NCBI GenBank assembly: GCA_040143965.1
Contig: JASJQH010000010.1
Coordinates: 1-57,365, forward strand
Length of the DNA: 57,365 nucleotides
Direction: 5' to 3'
Source: Basidiobolus ranarum
Lineage: Eukaryota > Basidiobolomycota > Basidiobolomycetes > Basidiobolales
Part shown: positions 46,393 through 57,364 of the stretch, piece by piece
Layout of the letters: each line of letters opens with the position of its first letter
Position numbering within the stretch: the first letter of the stretch is position 1
Notes under the pieces: model-generated
What the model was told of the DNA's origin: nothing
The model's database searches: none
What the model saw: the letters and a program-made list of their open reading frames with translations, nothing else
Made by a program: the position numbers and the translations under genes

Positions 46393-48084
46393 CTACTCAA
46401 CATCTGTATATTTTTCAATGCGGATGTGAACATTGGCTGGATATGCAGTGAACAGAATCTTTTCCATTACTGGTTCCTCGGCTGGTGGTGTATCAATCAA
46501 AGATAATTGGAAGTTTGTCGATATCAAAGCAACCAGAACGATCAATTCCGTTTCTGCAAGATGACGTCCCGGGCACACACGAGGTCCGTAACCGAAAGTA
46601 AGTCCTAGTTGGCTCATTGTATTGATTTGACTTTCAGATTCTCCGTTTTCACCTAACCACTGCTCTGGATTGAATTTAAATGGCTCTGGAGTTGGCCATG
46701 AACGTAAACCGGCAAGTCGAGTTAGAAGGAATATTTCGGTTCCTTTTTTGATAGTAACTCCTTGGATTTCTTGGTCCTTGAGAGCACTCAACTGGAAGAA
46801 TGGTGCAACTGAATGAAGACGTAATGTTTCTTGAACCATTGCATTGATGAATGGAAGTCGGTCGGAAGAAGCATTGAGAACCTTCTCGAGGATTTCCGAA
46901 TCTTGATCAATATCAAGTTGATTTGGGTCTCCAAATACTTGCTTCACTTCGGCGCGTATTCTCTCTTGATATTTGGGGTTTTTAGCAAGTTCGTACAAGA
47001 TCCAGCTCATCACTGTCGCCGTAGTTTCTGTTGGATGTCAAAGATTTGTCAGGATATATGAAGTTCTTAGGCGGAAATCTGTAAGCTTACCATATCCGGC
47101 CATGACAACTGTTAGTAAATTAGCCTTCATCTGACTGTGAGTTAACCGGTGAGTTCTTCGACGCTTCTCTGATAAATCATCCGCCTCCCCATCCACTTCA
47201 AGAGTACTTCTCATCAAAGTATCGAGTAATGTACGCGGGTCACCACTCTCTTTCTCTCCAGATTTGCTACCATTTTCAATCAAAGCCTGAATGCGGTGAT
47301 CAAACTCCTCTTTCATACTTTCGGCAATTCTATCTCTTTCGGACTTGTAAAACTTCCAAATGGGAAATGTAGCAAATCCACGTTCGAATATAGTAGAGAC
47401 AAAGATTTTACTTCTTTCCAGTAAATCAGCGGAGAGAAAATTCTCTTCACCCCAAGAAAAAGATACATCGCAGACAATTGAGAGAACGGTTGTTTGGATC
47501 TCCTTCATGATGGTATCAGTCAAGTCATGACCATTGTATTGATGCTTGATTGGAAACTTGGATTTGGTGGAAGTGGTGTCAATATGTTGCTGTTCAAGTA
47601 GGACCTTTTGCCTCTCAGCAATATCCGACAGCTTTTCCTGAAGTTTCTTGGAGTGGTGCCACACACATTTCTTAAATTCCCGGACTTTAGATGGGGAGAA
47701 TGCAGTAGCAATCCAGTATCTTGAATGTCTCCACTCGTCACCTTCATGGGTAAATATTCCATTCGCTTTGAACTCTGTGGCAACTTTAGCGAGACCTGAA
47801 CCACGGGAAAAGCCATCCGGTCTGGCTTTTAATATTTCATGGCACATTTGAACATCGGAGATGACAAGACAGGGCTTGTTAACCATCTGTAAACGAAAGA
47901 CAGTCCCATACTTCCAAGCCCAACCTTCGAAATCTCTGGCAATACGTTCAAATCGTAACTGGAACACATTTCCGAAGAATGGGATTCCTTTGGGTCCAGG
48001 TATATGACTATACGGATTCTTCTTGGTATATCTTGTAAAGACCACCAATATCACCAGACATGCGAGTATTATCGTCAGAAACAT
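46393..48084 (-). CDS. Cytochrome P450 monooxygenase
   Basis: This is a membrane-anchored class II (microsomal) P450. Two exons, 48084-47091 and 47027-46393, join in phase to give 542 aa. I start at MFLTIILACLVILVVF, which provides the N-terminal ER anchor, followed by the proline-rich hinge YSHIPGPKGIPFFGN. The frame is open 123 bp further upstream, but that part lacks P450 features. The I-helix (MAGYETTA) spans the splice. The K-helix ExxR is in ETLRLHS and the heme loop is FGYGPRVCPGRHLAE, with the cysteine ligand. The substrate is not predictable. It sits between the two LPMO genes, but this gives no clear pathway clue. Confidence 0.95.
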
Positions 48085-49334
48085 CTTGGAGGTTTTGTTT
48101 GAAATTTCGCTAGTTATATAGAAATATTTGTAGTGCGCCACTTGGACATGCCAACCATACCCTTCCTTTTCAATACACGGAATGGGTTGATTACTTTGTT
48201 TGATCATATAAAGGTCAAGCTAAAAAGGCCTCTGCACACGTTAACCGCCTTACCTTCCGGGAACGCTCGGGCCTTACTCTACAAATCGTAACCTTTTGGG
48301 CCAATAGAAGTAGTTTGAATAGATGTGGGGTACCGGAACAAGTACACTCCAATGATGATAAGTTAAGGTTAGAGCAGCATCACCCCCTTTAGTATAGATA
48401 ATCATTTAGTGAACCAAAAAATTCATGAATGAGGTCAGATAGGGATAAACGGAAACTAAAAGAGAACCACCAAATATTTTGTACTTCCATAATCTTGATT
48501 CTCGTTGGAAGTATCGGAAGATTAATCTCCGATTTTCAGGGTTTCCCACTTTGTGGGATGACTATAAATTGTGTATTTCTCTAAGAAAATTTGGTTGAAA
48601 GTACTCGTTGATAGAGATGATGATGGGTTTAGCGATACTACTAGGTTCCTACTTCATCTTAGTAAGAGTATATATATGATATACAACCTCATTTTTGTCT
48701 AATGGATGAAGCAAGAACAGTAAGCAGTTAATGCTAAGCAAATGTCTGCATGGTTTAGAAAGCAGATATAGTATTGGGTTAACTCTGAAAACACTGTACT
48801 TGTTTCTTTCCAATAGCTGAACACTTACAATGCATAGAGTGGCTTCTCTACTAATCAAACTTAAACTTGAAAGTTAAGCCAGGCTGTTCATTGAATATCA
48901 ATAAAAGGCAGAAATGAGCCTTGGCTGCACGCTACCATCAATTATATTAAGTAATATTATGTTAGATAAAATCATCGCTTTGTTACTGATCAATGGGAAG
49001 TGAATTAGTGTGAGGAAAATTGTGCAGATGACTTGCTTTCTCGGTAATTTCTTGAATGAAATTTCATTTGTTATATTTATTTCTTGCTGGGCGTTGAGGT
49101 TGTCTCACATCGTTACCAAACGACCGTACATGTCTTCTTTATGAAACCGGGGAGAGGATTGGCCGCTTTCTGGTGATCATGGTGCCAAGACTTAGGTATA
49201 GTAGACTTATGTGTATTCAGGCTACTTGAGATAGTCTTTAATAACAGTAAATATACCTCTTCCTTTAGCATCGCTCTAAGTATCGTGACTATTTAACATT
49301 CACAATACAGTTTGTCTCATAGTCAATCGCCCAT
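48085..49334. promoter_or_regulatory. Divergent intergenic region, 1.25 kb
   Basis: This lies between the P450 (-) and the broken peptidase gene (+) and should contain the P450 promoter. A TATA-like ATATAA lies at 48208. I see no gene or repeat. Confidence 0.4.
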
Positions 49335-50817
49335 ATGCACTTAACAGCTGCGAATTTAGCCGTGGTCTTCTTGGTGATAATTGTGGATTCAGTCTCGCCG
49401 CTTGTATCAAGTATTCCAATATCATTGGAATGGGGCCCATATCCACCACAACCATCAGGAACTATTCCCTCGGAACAGATCACAATCGACCCTCGTCAGA
49501 TGTGCGCCAACCTTACCGTACCTGTGGACTATAAACGCCTGAACGGCCATGCTATTCAAATATCTATAAGCCGAGTTCAGTCAAACAATATAGCATTACG
49601 TCGTGGTGTCATTCTACTAAACCCGGGTGGTCCAGGAAGATCAGGTTTAAACGAGCCGAGCAGAATGCTACCAATTTATCCTAGACAAGTTCTGGATACA
49701 TACGATTTGATTGGATTTGGCCCTCGTGGTGTTCAGTACAGCACGCCATTAAATTGTTCGTTCTCAGTAGCTGACTTGCCAGCTGAACTATCTTCACCAT
49801 ACCCATCTCCCAACGGTAGCATCGAATCGAGTATTGTTTATGCGCATAGTGTGGCCAATTCATGTGCTCGTACGCTATGTTACTACGGCAAATACCGCTC
49901 GTGACATGGTCCGAATTAGAATTGCACTTAATGAGACGAAAATCTCCTATTTTGGCACATCTTATGGCACGTACTTGGGGACAGCTTATACATCATTATA
50001 TCCGCAAAACAGCGATCGTTTAGTACTAGATAGTAACATAAATCCAGAGGGAGTGGGGCGTAAAAATGTTTTATCTTGGGCTGAAGCTACAGAGGAGTGC
50101 TTTGATGATTACGCACAGTGGGCTGCGAAGCGTAATGAGACTTATGGCTTTGGTCCCACTCCACAACAAGTACGAGAAACTTACTTAAAACTCGTCGAAA
50201 AACTTGATCAACATTCGGTTAATCTCACTGACTATGAAATCACTGGAAATACTGTTAGGCAAATAACTCGCTTATTTATGGAGTCTACACACACGTTTCC
50301 TGCTATTGCAAAGATCTGGCAAGTTACATCCAACCCTGTATCGAGTGTTCAAACAAATTCATCGTCTTTGCTGCCAAGGACACTTAATCAAGATTTTTTG
50401 GCTGTACAGGATTCTGTGATATGTCAGGATAAAGCTTGGCCTCGCAATCCTAATATATATGCTCGAGATGTTCGGAGAAACCGGGTAAAATATCCTATAA
50501 CTAATGGTTTTGCAGCTAACATCTGACCATGTGCATTTTGGCCTTATCCACCTTTGGAACCTCCAATCAAAGTTACTGATCATAGACCAGAAAACATCTT
50601 GCTCTTACAAAATCTTGGTGATCCAGCCACACCATATCCGGGAGCTCTTGCTCTTCGAAAACTCCTGGGAAAGCGTGCTCGTATGGTTAGTGTTAATACA
50701 ACTGGGCATGGGACCTACGGAAATAAATGCCCTCATGAAATTGCAAGTAGCTTCCTGGCTACGGGCGAATTTCCATCCCATGATGTATCTTGTTCACTAG
50801 ATGAAGCTACCAATTAA
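49335..50817 (+). pseudogene. Secreted TAP-like alpha/beta-hydrolase peptidase gene, interrupted
   Basis: The sequence is a serine peptidase of the tripeptidyl aminopeptidase (TAP/SlpD) type, with a hydrolase core and a C-terminal TAP-like domain. A signal peptide is present (MHLTAANLAVVFLVIIVDSV). Two breaks occur: a frame change at about 49870-49885, just before YVTTANTARDM, and an in-frame TGA at 50524-50526, followed directly by PCAFWPYPP. Sequence on both sides is otherwise homologous. The triad residues survive: Ser in GTSYGTYLG, Asp in NLGDPATPY and His in TTGHGTYG. Conserved glycine and aspartate residues have changed in PGGPGRSG (normally PGGPGGSG) and FGPRGV (normally FDPRGV), which supports decay over sequencing error. 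No GT-AG intron removes both breaks neatly. Confidence 0.75.
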
Positions 50818-51286
50818 GCTCTGAGAATTATGCCTTGGTAGCCAATTGTGACTTATTTATGAATGATCAGATATAAGCTTGAGTTATCTTGTTCACTTTA
50901 ATAGCAGTTTTGAAAATAAATTAGAGTTGTAGTAAATGTTCCAAGGCGCACCAATCGTATATACCATTGAAAAAGACCAGAGCTATGCTTTTCCAGAATA
51001 ATGGATGCTCACACAGTAATTAGGTGGTATCATAAGTATAGCATAGAGATTAATTGCCCTAATTCGTAGCTCCTTGTGAATAAAATATTAGAAGATTGGG
51101 TTAAAATGATGTAGTATATATAAAGTTATTGTATTTCTCCTTTTCTGCGGTAATAAATATTGATGCTCTTAATTAGATCTACGAAGTCACGTCTAGCATC
51201 TTTAGGGTTAGGTTTCTTTGGGAAAATTCATTAACGTTGTAATGCTGTGTTTATTAATTAGGCAATGCTCAAAATTTACTCACAAA
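50818..51286. other. Convergent spacer
   Basis: A 469-bp AT-rich spacer between the peptidase pseudogene (+) and LPMO copy 2 (-). A single TTTAGGGTTAGG element is at about 51201-51212. No gene. Confidence 0.5.
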
Positions 51287-52225
51287 CTAGAAACCACAAG
51301 ACATTTGGTTAACACCACCTTGACAGACAGTTCCAGGAGCACAACGTTGGATATATTCGTACCCATTGGTACATACCTTGAATTCGCGTGACTTGCCAGG
51401 GCTAACACATTTGGTTTCGTAGCCAGAACAACGACCAGATTTATCGCTGTCGTTGCCAGGCTTTGCGGTTTCAGTAGGCTTGGTAGGCTTCACAGGCTTA
51501 GCAGTAGGAGTGGGCTTGGTAGGTTTCACAGGCCTCACAGTAGAAGTAGGTTTGGTAGGCTTAGTAGGAGTAGAAGGCTCTGGAGTAATCACATCACTGC
51601 CATTACCAGTAACCTTTACAGTTGGTCTCTTAGGGAACAAATCTTTGCCACTGTATCCACCATTAGCGAACTCAGGGATAGTAACATATCCGGGAAGGTT
51701 GGCAACCAAAAGTTTAGGTCCAGTGATAGAACCTGATGGAGTACCTTGAACTTCGATATCAGCACAATTCATATAATACTCACGATTACCAGTTTTATTG
51801 ATCCAAGCCCAAGCAAAAGTGGCTCTGCCACTAGGTGCTCCAGCTGGAATTTGAACGCTGTAATCACGAGATGCAATCAAGCAGTCATCGAAAATATCCT
51901 TAAGAACAACGAATGTTTTATCATCATATGATAGAGCAAATTGACAATGCCCTCCGTTGTGAGGAGCGCCACCGCCGATCTTGACTGGAATATTGCCTCC
52001 TGCTTTGACGGTTTCAACGACACCGCCTTTTCCATACCCACGGCAAGGATAAGGCCAACGTCCAGATTCTAAAGGAGCAACCATATCGTAGTCTGGAGTG
52101 CCTTTGTAAGTAGGGTTGTACTTTGACTGACGAGGAGGAGGCTGAACTAATTCCATATGTCCGAGAGCATAAGGGGCAAGAGCCAACAGAGCGAAAGTAG
52201 GAAGAGAAAGGTAGGAGAAGATCAT
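51287..52225 (-). CDS. Secreted AA11-like LPMO with CBM19-like chitin-binding domain, copy 2
   Basis: This is a paralogue of copy 1, 312 aa in a single exon. The signal peptide (MIFSYLSLPTFALLALAPYA) is followed by LG and the N-terminal copper-ligand His23 (HMELVQPPPR). The second His (GGAPHNGGHCQFALSYDD), the REYYMNCADI motif and the CBM19-like C-terminus (CSGYETKCVSPG ... CAPGTVCQGGVNQMSC) are all present. Catalytic domains of the two copies are nearly identical by eye. The main difference is the linker, which here is expanded with several KPTKPT-type repeats. It is therefore probably a functional recent duplicate. The substrate is presumably chitin, by family and by the CBM19-like domain. 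Confidence 0.85.
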   Translation of the reverse strand: MIFSYLSLPTFALLALAPYALGHMELVQPPPRQSKYNPTYKGTPDYDMVAPLESGRWPYPCRGYGKGGVVETVKAGGNIPVKIGGGAPHNGGHCQFALSYDDKTFVVLKDIFDDCLIASRDYSVQIPAGAPSGRATFAWAWINKTGNREYYMNCADIEVQGTPSGSITGPKLLVANLPGYVTIPEFANGGYSGKDLFPKRPTVKVTGNGSDVITPEPSTPTKPTKPTSTVRPVKPTKPTPTAKPVKPTKPTETAKPGNDSDKSGRCSGYETKCVSPGKSREFKVCTNGYEYIQRCAPGTVCQGGVNQMSCGF

Positions 52226-52871
52226 TGTTGTGTTAAGCCAGCTAGCCTGCTAGAAAATAAAGGATTGAATCTATTCCGGTAGATCAATTTTAGTGATGTA
52301 GAGAAGAGCAATCCTTGGCTATTTTATAGATGTCTCCAACACAGAAGGGTTTTTGTTAAAGTATTTTGCTATGTTCTTGACCCTTAACTCACATCACACG
52401 ATACATTAACTCGGCCAAATTTAGTATTGGTACGATCCAGCAGTTAGTCTAGTGTGGAAATTCTTGTACTATATGCTTGCATCTAAAACTGGTATTTTTT
52501 AAATTTGTGTTTCATAGACAAGCACTACATATAATATAGTCAGTAGTTTCGCGTTTATAGGTATCATTTATACGATGTGACATAATTCTAATTCCTTGGT
52601 TTGTTTGCAAAGTTTAGCGAGGATATAGTCAGCATGATGCAGGCAATAAGACTCCATCCATTATTGCTGCAGTTGTCATCAGTATAATATATATATATAC
52701 AGTACTCCTTAACCGGTCCTTCTAGTTATGAGTCTTTCAATTCCTAACCATTGGGTAGCAGAAATCCCTTCGAATATATTATGGGTGATACTGATCACGT
52801 GCTTTATTACCAAGAAGATTAAATAAATACTCAAATAAATACCCCTAATCCTCCACATCTTACAAATTATT
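52226..52871. other. Intergenic region with LPMO copy 2 promoter
   Basis: The left part carries the 5' flank shared with LPMO copy 1. A second shared block (GGCCAAATTTAGTATT) occurs at 52413-52428 and also at 45294-45309. A TA dinucleotide run lies at about 52687-52700. No gene. Confidence 0.5.
52232..52256 (-). promoter_or_regulatory. LPMO 5'-flank element, copy 2
   Basis: This is identical over 25 bp to the block upstream of LPMO copy 1. It lies 7 bp before the start codon. The TATA-like CTATTTTATAG follows at about 52319-52329. Confidence 0.7.
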
Positions 52872-54271
52872 CTACATGCATTTCAAATCATCCAGAGTGG
52901 GATTCAATTCTGTAGTATTGGTCAGCATTCGTAATTCGTCTAATTGGGCACAGAAGCCAGGACAACGTTGTTCAATCTCTTCCTTACGTCGAAGATGTCT
53001 TACAGTGTCAGTTTTCTCATGTTGAGCTTGTTTCTTATGCTCTTCTCGAATGAATTCCTTGTACTCTACTGGCATAGGCAATTGTAGTAATTCGGCAATG
53101 TTCTCAATTTTTTCCTCAATGTTCTTATATAGCTCGGAAAAGGAAACCAGTTGTACATGCTGCTTCTTCTGTATCAATGATTTAGCAAACTCGATTTCAT
53201 CTTTGTGGCCGCGATAAATATAATTCATCATGATGACTCTAAACGCAGGACTAGTGAACGGATCAAAATCCGTTAAATATAGTGTAATCCCGCTGATAAG
53301 CTTTAATAAGCTAGGTATACTTTCTTCGGGATTTCGATAAATAAATATGTATCGTGCACCAGGATATGTGTCCATGATATGCTTGTATTCGCCGTTCCAA
53401 CACATGACCCACTTGGCCATGTAAACAGATTTCTCATTCCCTCTCCTAAACATAACCTTCTTCACCATTTTCTTATGAAAGTCAAACATACTTCTACGCA
53501 CTGAATTATCTAAAGAAAAAAAGTTGGTAAGGAGCTTCATACTCTCTGAACCCGGATGATAGATAAGGTCCGAAGTTGAGAACAGAAAAAGACTCGAGAA
53601 TGCCATATTATCTTCTTCCCATTTGTCCATACTTATACGATGCATCTTACTTAGTTGGTTCGTCTTGTCCTTGGCAAATGGATCCAGCTGTTTCTTCATC
53701 CAATTATTGAAGTATTTCTGATCATAGACTTCAATATAATCCACCAAATATTGCAGCCATAGAATTGGGAAAGTATATTCCCATAATTTCAAGGCCAAAA
53801 CATTTCCTTCGTTAGTTGCAAGTAGGTCCAACAGTTTAGTCGTGCCTGACCTAGGCTGGCCCAAAATAAAGATGGGTGACTTGATCAAAACCAAATGGTA
53901 CAAAGGAAATAGTATCTCATCAATCCACCATGCTATGTTAAATAAAGGCTGTCGCAGAAAAATGGAGTAAAAGAGTCGGCACAACCCTAGAGTTCTATAT
54001 GGAAGCTAGATTACCGTATATTCAGGATACTATGGGTATTAGAATGAAGATACCTGATATGTAGAGGAATCGATGTGTCCGTTAATGAGCATCGTATGAT
54101 TGTTAATACGTACAAGCCTACTGTGAATGGCGCAAAATATGGAGTAACCACATAGAAAGCGAGCAGCCAAAGTGACCAGCCTAGTGAATAGGCCGTAGCC
54201 CACAGTAATAGTACTGGAGATACATGAGATACTAATTGCTTAGCTATAAGATCGAATCTTATATCAGACAT
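52872..54271 (-). CDS. Membrane-anchored sulfotransferase-family protein
   Basis: This is a PAPS-dependent sulfotransferase of the Sulfotransfer_3/Golgi-type family. Two exons, 54271-54054 and 53994-52872, join in phase to give 446 aa. One or two hydrophobic segments near residues 17-62 (VSPVLLLWATAYSLGW, LLAFYVVTPYFAPF, VGLYVLTIIRC) form an N-terminal membrane anchor. The PAPS 5'-phosphosulfate loop FILGQPRSGTTKLLDLL is near residue 117. The 3'-phosphate loop is YIFIYRNPEESIPSLLKL near 285. The C-terminus is charged and helical. Both cofactor loops are intact, so it should be active. The acceptor is unknown and could be a glycan or lipid in the secretory pathway. It does not resemble fungal assimilatory enzymes. 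Confidence 0.85.
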
Positions 54272-54425
54272 TTGCTTTATACATAAGTATCTGAGAAAAG
54301 AGGGACGAGTTTACCAGGACTAGCATTTGTACACGCATTTATACGAGCGATTGCGTGCGATTAGGTTACGACGCACTAATATAACCACACATACAGGCAT
54401 ACATATAAGCACACGCAGGCACAAA

Positions 54426-54475
54426 TACACCAAAATACACTCAATTACACCCAATTACACCCATTTACACCATGA
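54426..54475 (+). repeat. 10-bp tandem repeat (TACACYNAAW type)
   Basis: Five imperfect copies of a 10-bp unit with core TACAC followed by C/T/A bases, in the 5' flank of the sulfotransferase gene. Confidence 0.7.
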
Positions 54476-54772
54476 TGTTTCAAGTACTATCTAATATGGC
54501 AATAGATCAAATCTAATACGGTCTTAGCCCTAAGGCAATACCCAAGGTAATACACCAACGCAGTATTCTCATTTACTTGATTATTCTACTGGAGCGCAGG
54601 GTAGATGCTCTTTACTACTACAAGTATTATGTGGATCTTATATTATGCGAATCCTTACTACTATGAGCAGTACCACCTCTTGGAAGCTACCTAAATCTTA
54701 GTATCTGCATCATTGATATTCCTCTTTTTGTGCTTTTCATATCCACTCGAATGACACGTAATGTTGTAACAG

Positions 54773-54821
54773 CCACCCGAAGTAATCAACAGCTTAACCA
54801 CCCGAAGTAATCAACAGCTTA
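54773..54821 (+). repeat. 25-bp tandem duplication
   Basis: Two identical 24-bp copies containing CCACCCGAAGTAATCAAC are separated by one base (54773-54796 and 54798-54821). Confidence 0.85.
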
Positions 54822-54998
54822 GCCACATGCCATCATAAAGAATTAATTGGCACAATGTTGGGGTAACTAAAAGCAATATGTTGGAGACTTGCAAATGGAT
54901 GAATATTCGGTACCTGCATACTAACTGATTTGTTGAGCAATAGAATATCTCACGATAGTCACTCTATACACACAAGTTGGAGTCAACAGATTCTTGAA

Positions 54999-55019
54999 TA
55001 TATATATATATATATATAA
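54999..55019 (+). repeat. AT dinucleotide microsatellite
   Basis: About ten uninterrupted AT units. Confidence 0.9.
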
Positions 55020-57226
55020 TTGCTATACTCCTAGATCTCAGACACTGTTTTGCACTCATTTAAAAAAATCTCAGGGCTGTATTCTAGAGCTCCTAAGACA
55101 GGTGAGGCAAGGATCAGAACCAGTTGGTGTATTTGGTTATATATGCGAATACGGAGTCTAAATCGAGTGATACTTAAGATATGATCAATTCCGGAAATTG
55201 AAAAGATAGTGTTGAGTAATCTTTATCTATTACCTGTAAAGTATTTAAAGTAGCAAACATACATAGCCTGAGACCAGGAAATCAACTTGGTGTGCACCTC
55301 AAGTCAGGTTCCTCCCTTAGTGATGAAACCTCTTTCTTCTTACTTTTTCTCTAAGCCTCAACTCAAGATGGAAGTAAAAGAGAACTGAGTGTTATAAGCA
55401 AACCTCACACTCTTACTTGAACAATTTGCCCATGAATCTGAAGTAATTGTTGAGTTTACCGCCATATTTTATCTGTCAACAGTTAATGTTTAATATTTCA
55501 TTTTAGTATTTTAAATCCATTACTAAATGTTTCCTATGTCTCGGCATATTTACTATTATAAATGTAAACCATACAATCTTCTAGTAATAAAGTCCAATAA
55601 CATGCCATTATCCTGGAACACCACTCAAAACATGCTATTGCCATTGCTATTAGGGTATAACGTGCCCCTGACAAATTAGTAACTTTTTGGGTATTTCAGC
55701 CATTAATGCATGAAGCATCCCAATCAATTACCCTTCGTATCAAGTCGTGGTATTGTGTAAGATGTGAATGCTTACTCTACACTCCCATCAGGTTCATAAT
55801 TCTTTATTCTGTGCAAGCTAGGGCAGGAAAATGCAAGGCATACATCTTGTCCTACTTCCTAAAACTTGAGTTCAAGTTCAGCCTTTTTTGAATAGAGCAA
55901 GATGGGAAACAAATGGGACAACATGGTAGTCTTCATCATATTTAATTGGTTACGAAATGTCTAGATACATTACTACAATTTGTCTCCTACTTGAACCTTC
56001 TAAATGCCAAAAAAGTAGCAAGATTTTCATGTTTAGTTTGACAGCTTATGATCTATTCTAAAGCTTTTGTGAAATGAGTACAAACATGTATATTTGAATT
56101 CCTGAACAGCTTAATTCTACTAAAAACAGTGAATCACTCTTTACCTTCTGTACGTCTATATTCTTGGATGATCCAAGGTCAGCCATCTCTGGTAGATGTG
56201 AATCTATGTTGCCATACATTCTGTTTATTGGTATGGTTCATCAGTTTTAACTTGATCCAAGATCTTGGGGAGATTATTGGCAAATATTAGGAAAGATATA
56301 GCCGAATGTGGCAATTTTTGGGTGACATGATGTATAGGGAGGTGCTGAGAATATCGCTTAGAAATTTCATTCTAGCTAACCCTAAGGACTGAACCATTCT
56401 AGGAATGAATTTACCATAGAAGCAGTGTAAAATCTACATTGATAGTTGAGCTTGAAGAGATTGTCTCCTTTGATGATTCGTTACATCATTATGCTATGTA
56501 CAGTAACTACTTAACCATTACAGTCAGACTGAATACTGTTGATGGAAAGAACCCAGTCTTCAAAACCTGGTTGGATGCCGCTGATGGAGGATATTTGTAG
56601 CTAATTTGACAGTTCAAATACGAATTCAAATCGAGTATCATGTATGGGAAATGTTAACTGTGAGTTGAGAATACCACGCATCACTGCAGTTATTACATCG
56701 ATAACTGGTAAGCAAAAAGCTCAGTCCATATTATTTACGTGTTGACTCTTTACTTGTTTAGATTTTTTTAGACATCCCCGATTGTCCTGACAGAGTACTA
56801 GTCAATTATGATAAATTCAAGTACTTTACTTTGAGCAATCCAATCAGTGAGATTTCGAGATACTTGAGAACTCGTTCTATTCTAGAATGATTCTGTTTTC
56901 TAATTCAATTATCCCAGGCCAACACTAATCATTAATAGTTATTAATAGCAAATACTATGCACCAACATCTCGAGGTTGATCATTGGGACTACAATATTAG
57001 TACTGATAGAATATTTCATTTAGGCAAGTTGATTAAAAGTGAACCAGAAGGAATTTATTCTGTATGGGTGGGTATAAATATTCTGGTATAAGTCTTCTAG
57101 TGCTGATTTCCAGAATCATTCGCCACAATCTAAGCATCCAGAGTCTATTAATGCCAGTTGAATGATACTTCGAATTTGTGAATCGTGTGGTATTTCCTCT
57201 ACGTCTAAATGTTTATGAGATCTCTA

Positions 57227-57364
57227 TTAATGCCAGATGAATGAAACTCCACTACCAGTGTTGAAGTTGCCGTAGGATGTGGTGTACAATCCTCCTTTGC
57301 CATTGAACTCGTAGTTCCAGTTGCTTGTGTACACACTGCCATCACTGTTGATTCGCTCAACAAC
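57227..57364 (-). CDS. 3' end of an unidentified repeat-type protein (partial)
   Basis: The last 45 codons of a - strand gene run off the right edge, ending in TAA at 57227-57229. The visible residues are rich in Tyr, Trp, Asn and Gly: SDGSVYTSNWNYEFNGKGG, then LYTTSYGNFNTGSGVSFIWH. This looks like the end of a beta-rich secreted or lectin-like/wall protein, but I do not recognise a family. Codon usage (frequent AAC, GGC, TAC) is more GC-ending than the surrounding DNA, which supports coding. The 5' part lies outside the window. Confidence 0.6.
   Translation of the reverse strand, partial: VVERINSDGSVYTSNWNYEFNGKGGLYTTSYGNFNTGSGVSFIWH

Larger units (their letters stand above)
54272..57226. 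other. Intergenic/accessory region, 3 kb, no secure gene
   Basis: No gene is recognised with confidence. The region has several short repeats (54426-54475, 54773-54821 and an AT run at 54999-55019). Between about 56078 and 57162 on the + strand, open segments can be joined by plausible splice sites into a hypothetical multi-exon frame; I treat this as a finding and not as a gene. One AACCCTAA element lies at about 56379-56386. Confidence 0.45.

Noticed and set aside
50524-50526. In-frame TGA in the peptidase gene as possible selenocysteine or stop readthrough
   Set aside because: The position is not a catalytic cysteine in the family, there is a second break upstream, and decay in conserved motifs is visible. 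A pseudogene explains all of this.
54426-54821. Repeats considered as a CRISPR array
   Set aside because: Units are too short, there are no regular unique spacers, and the genome is eukaryotic.
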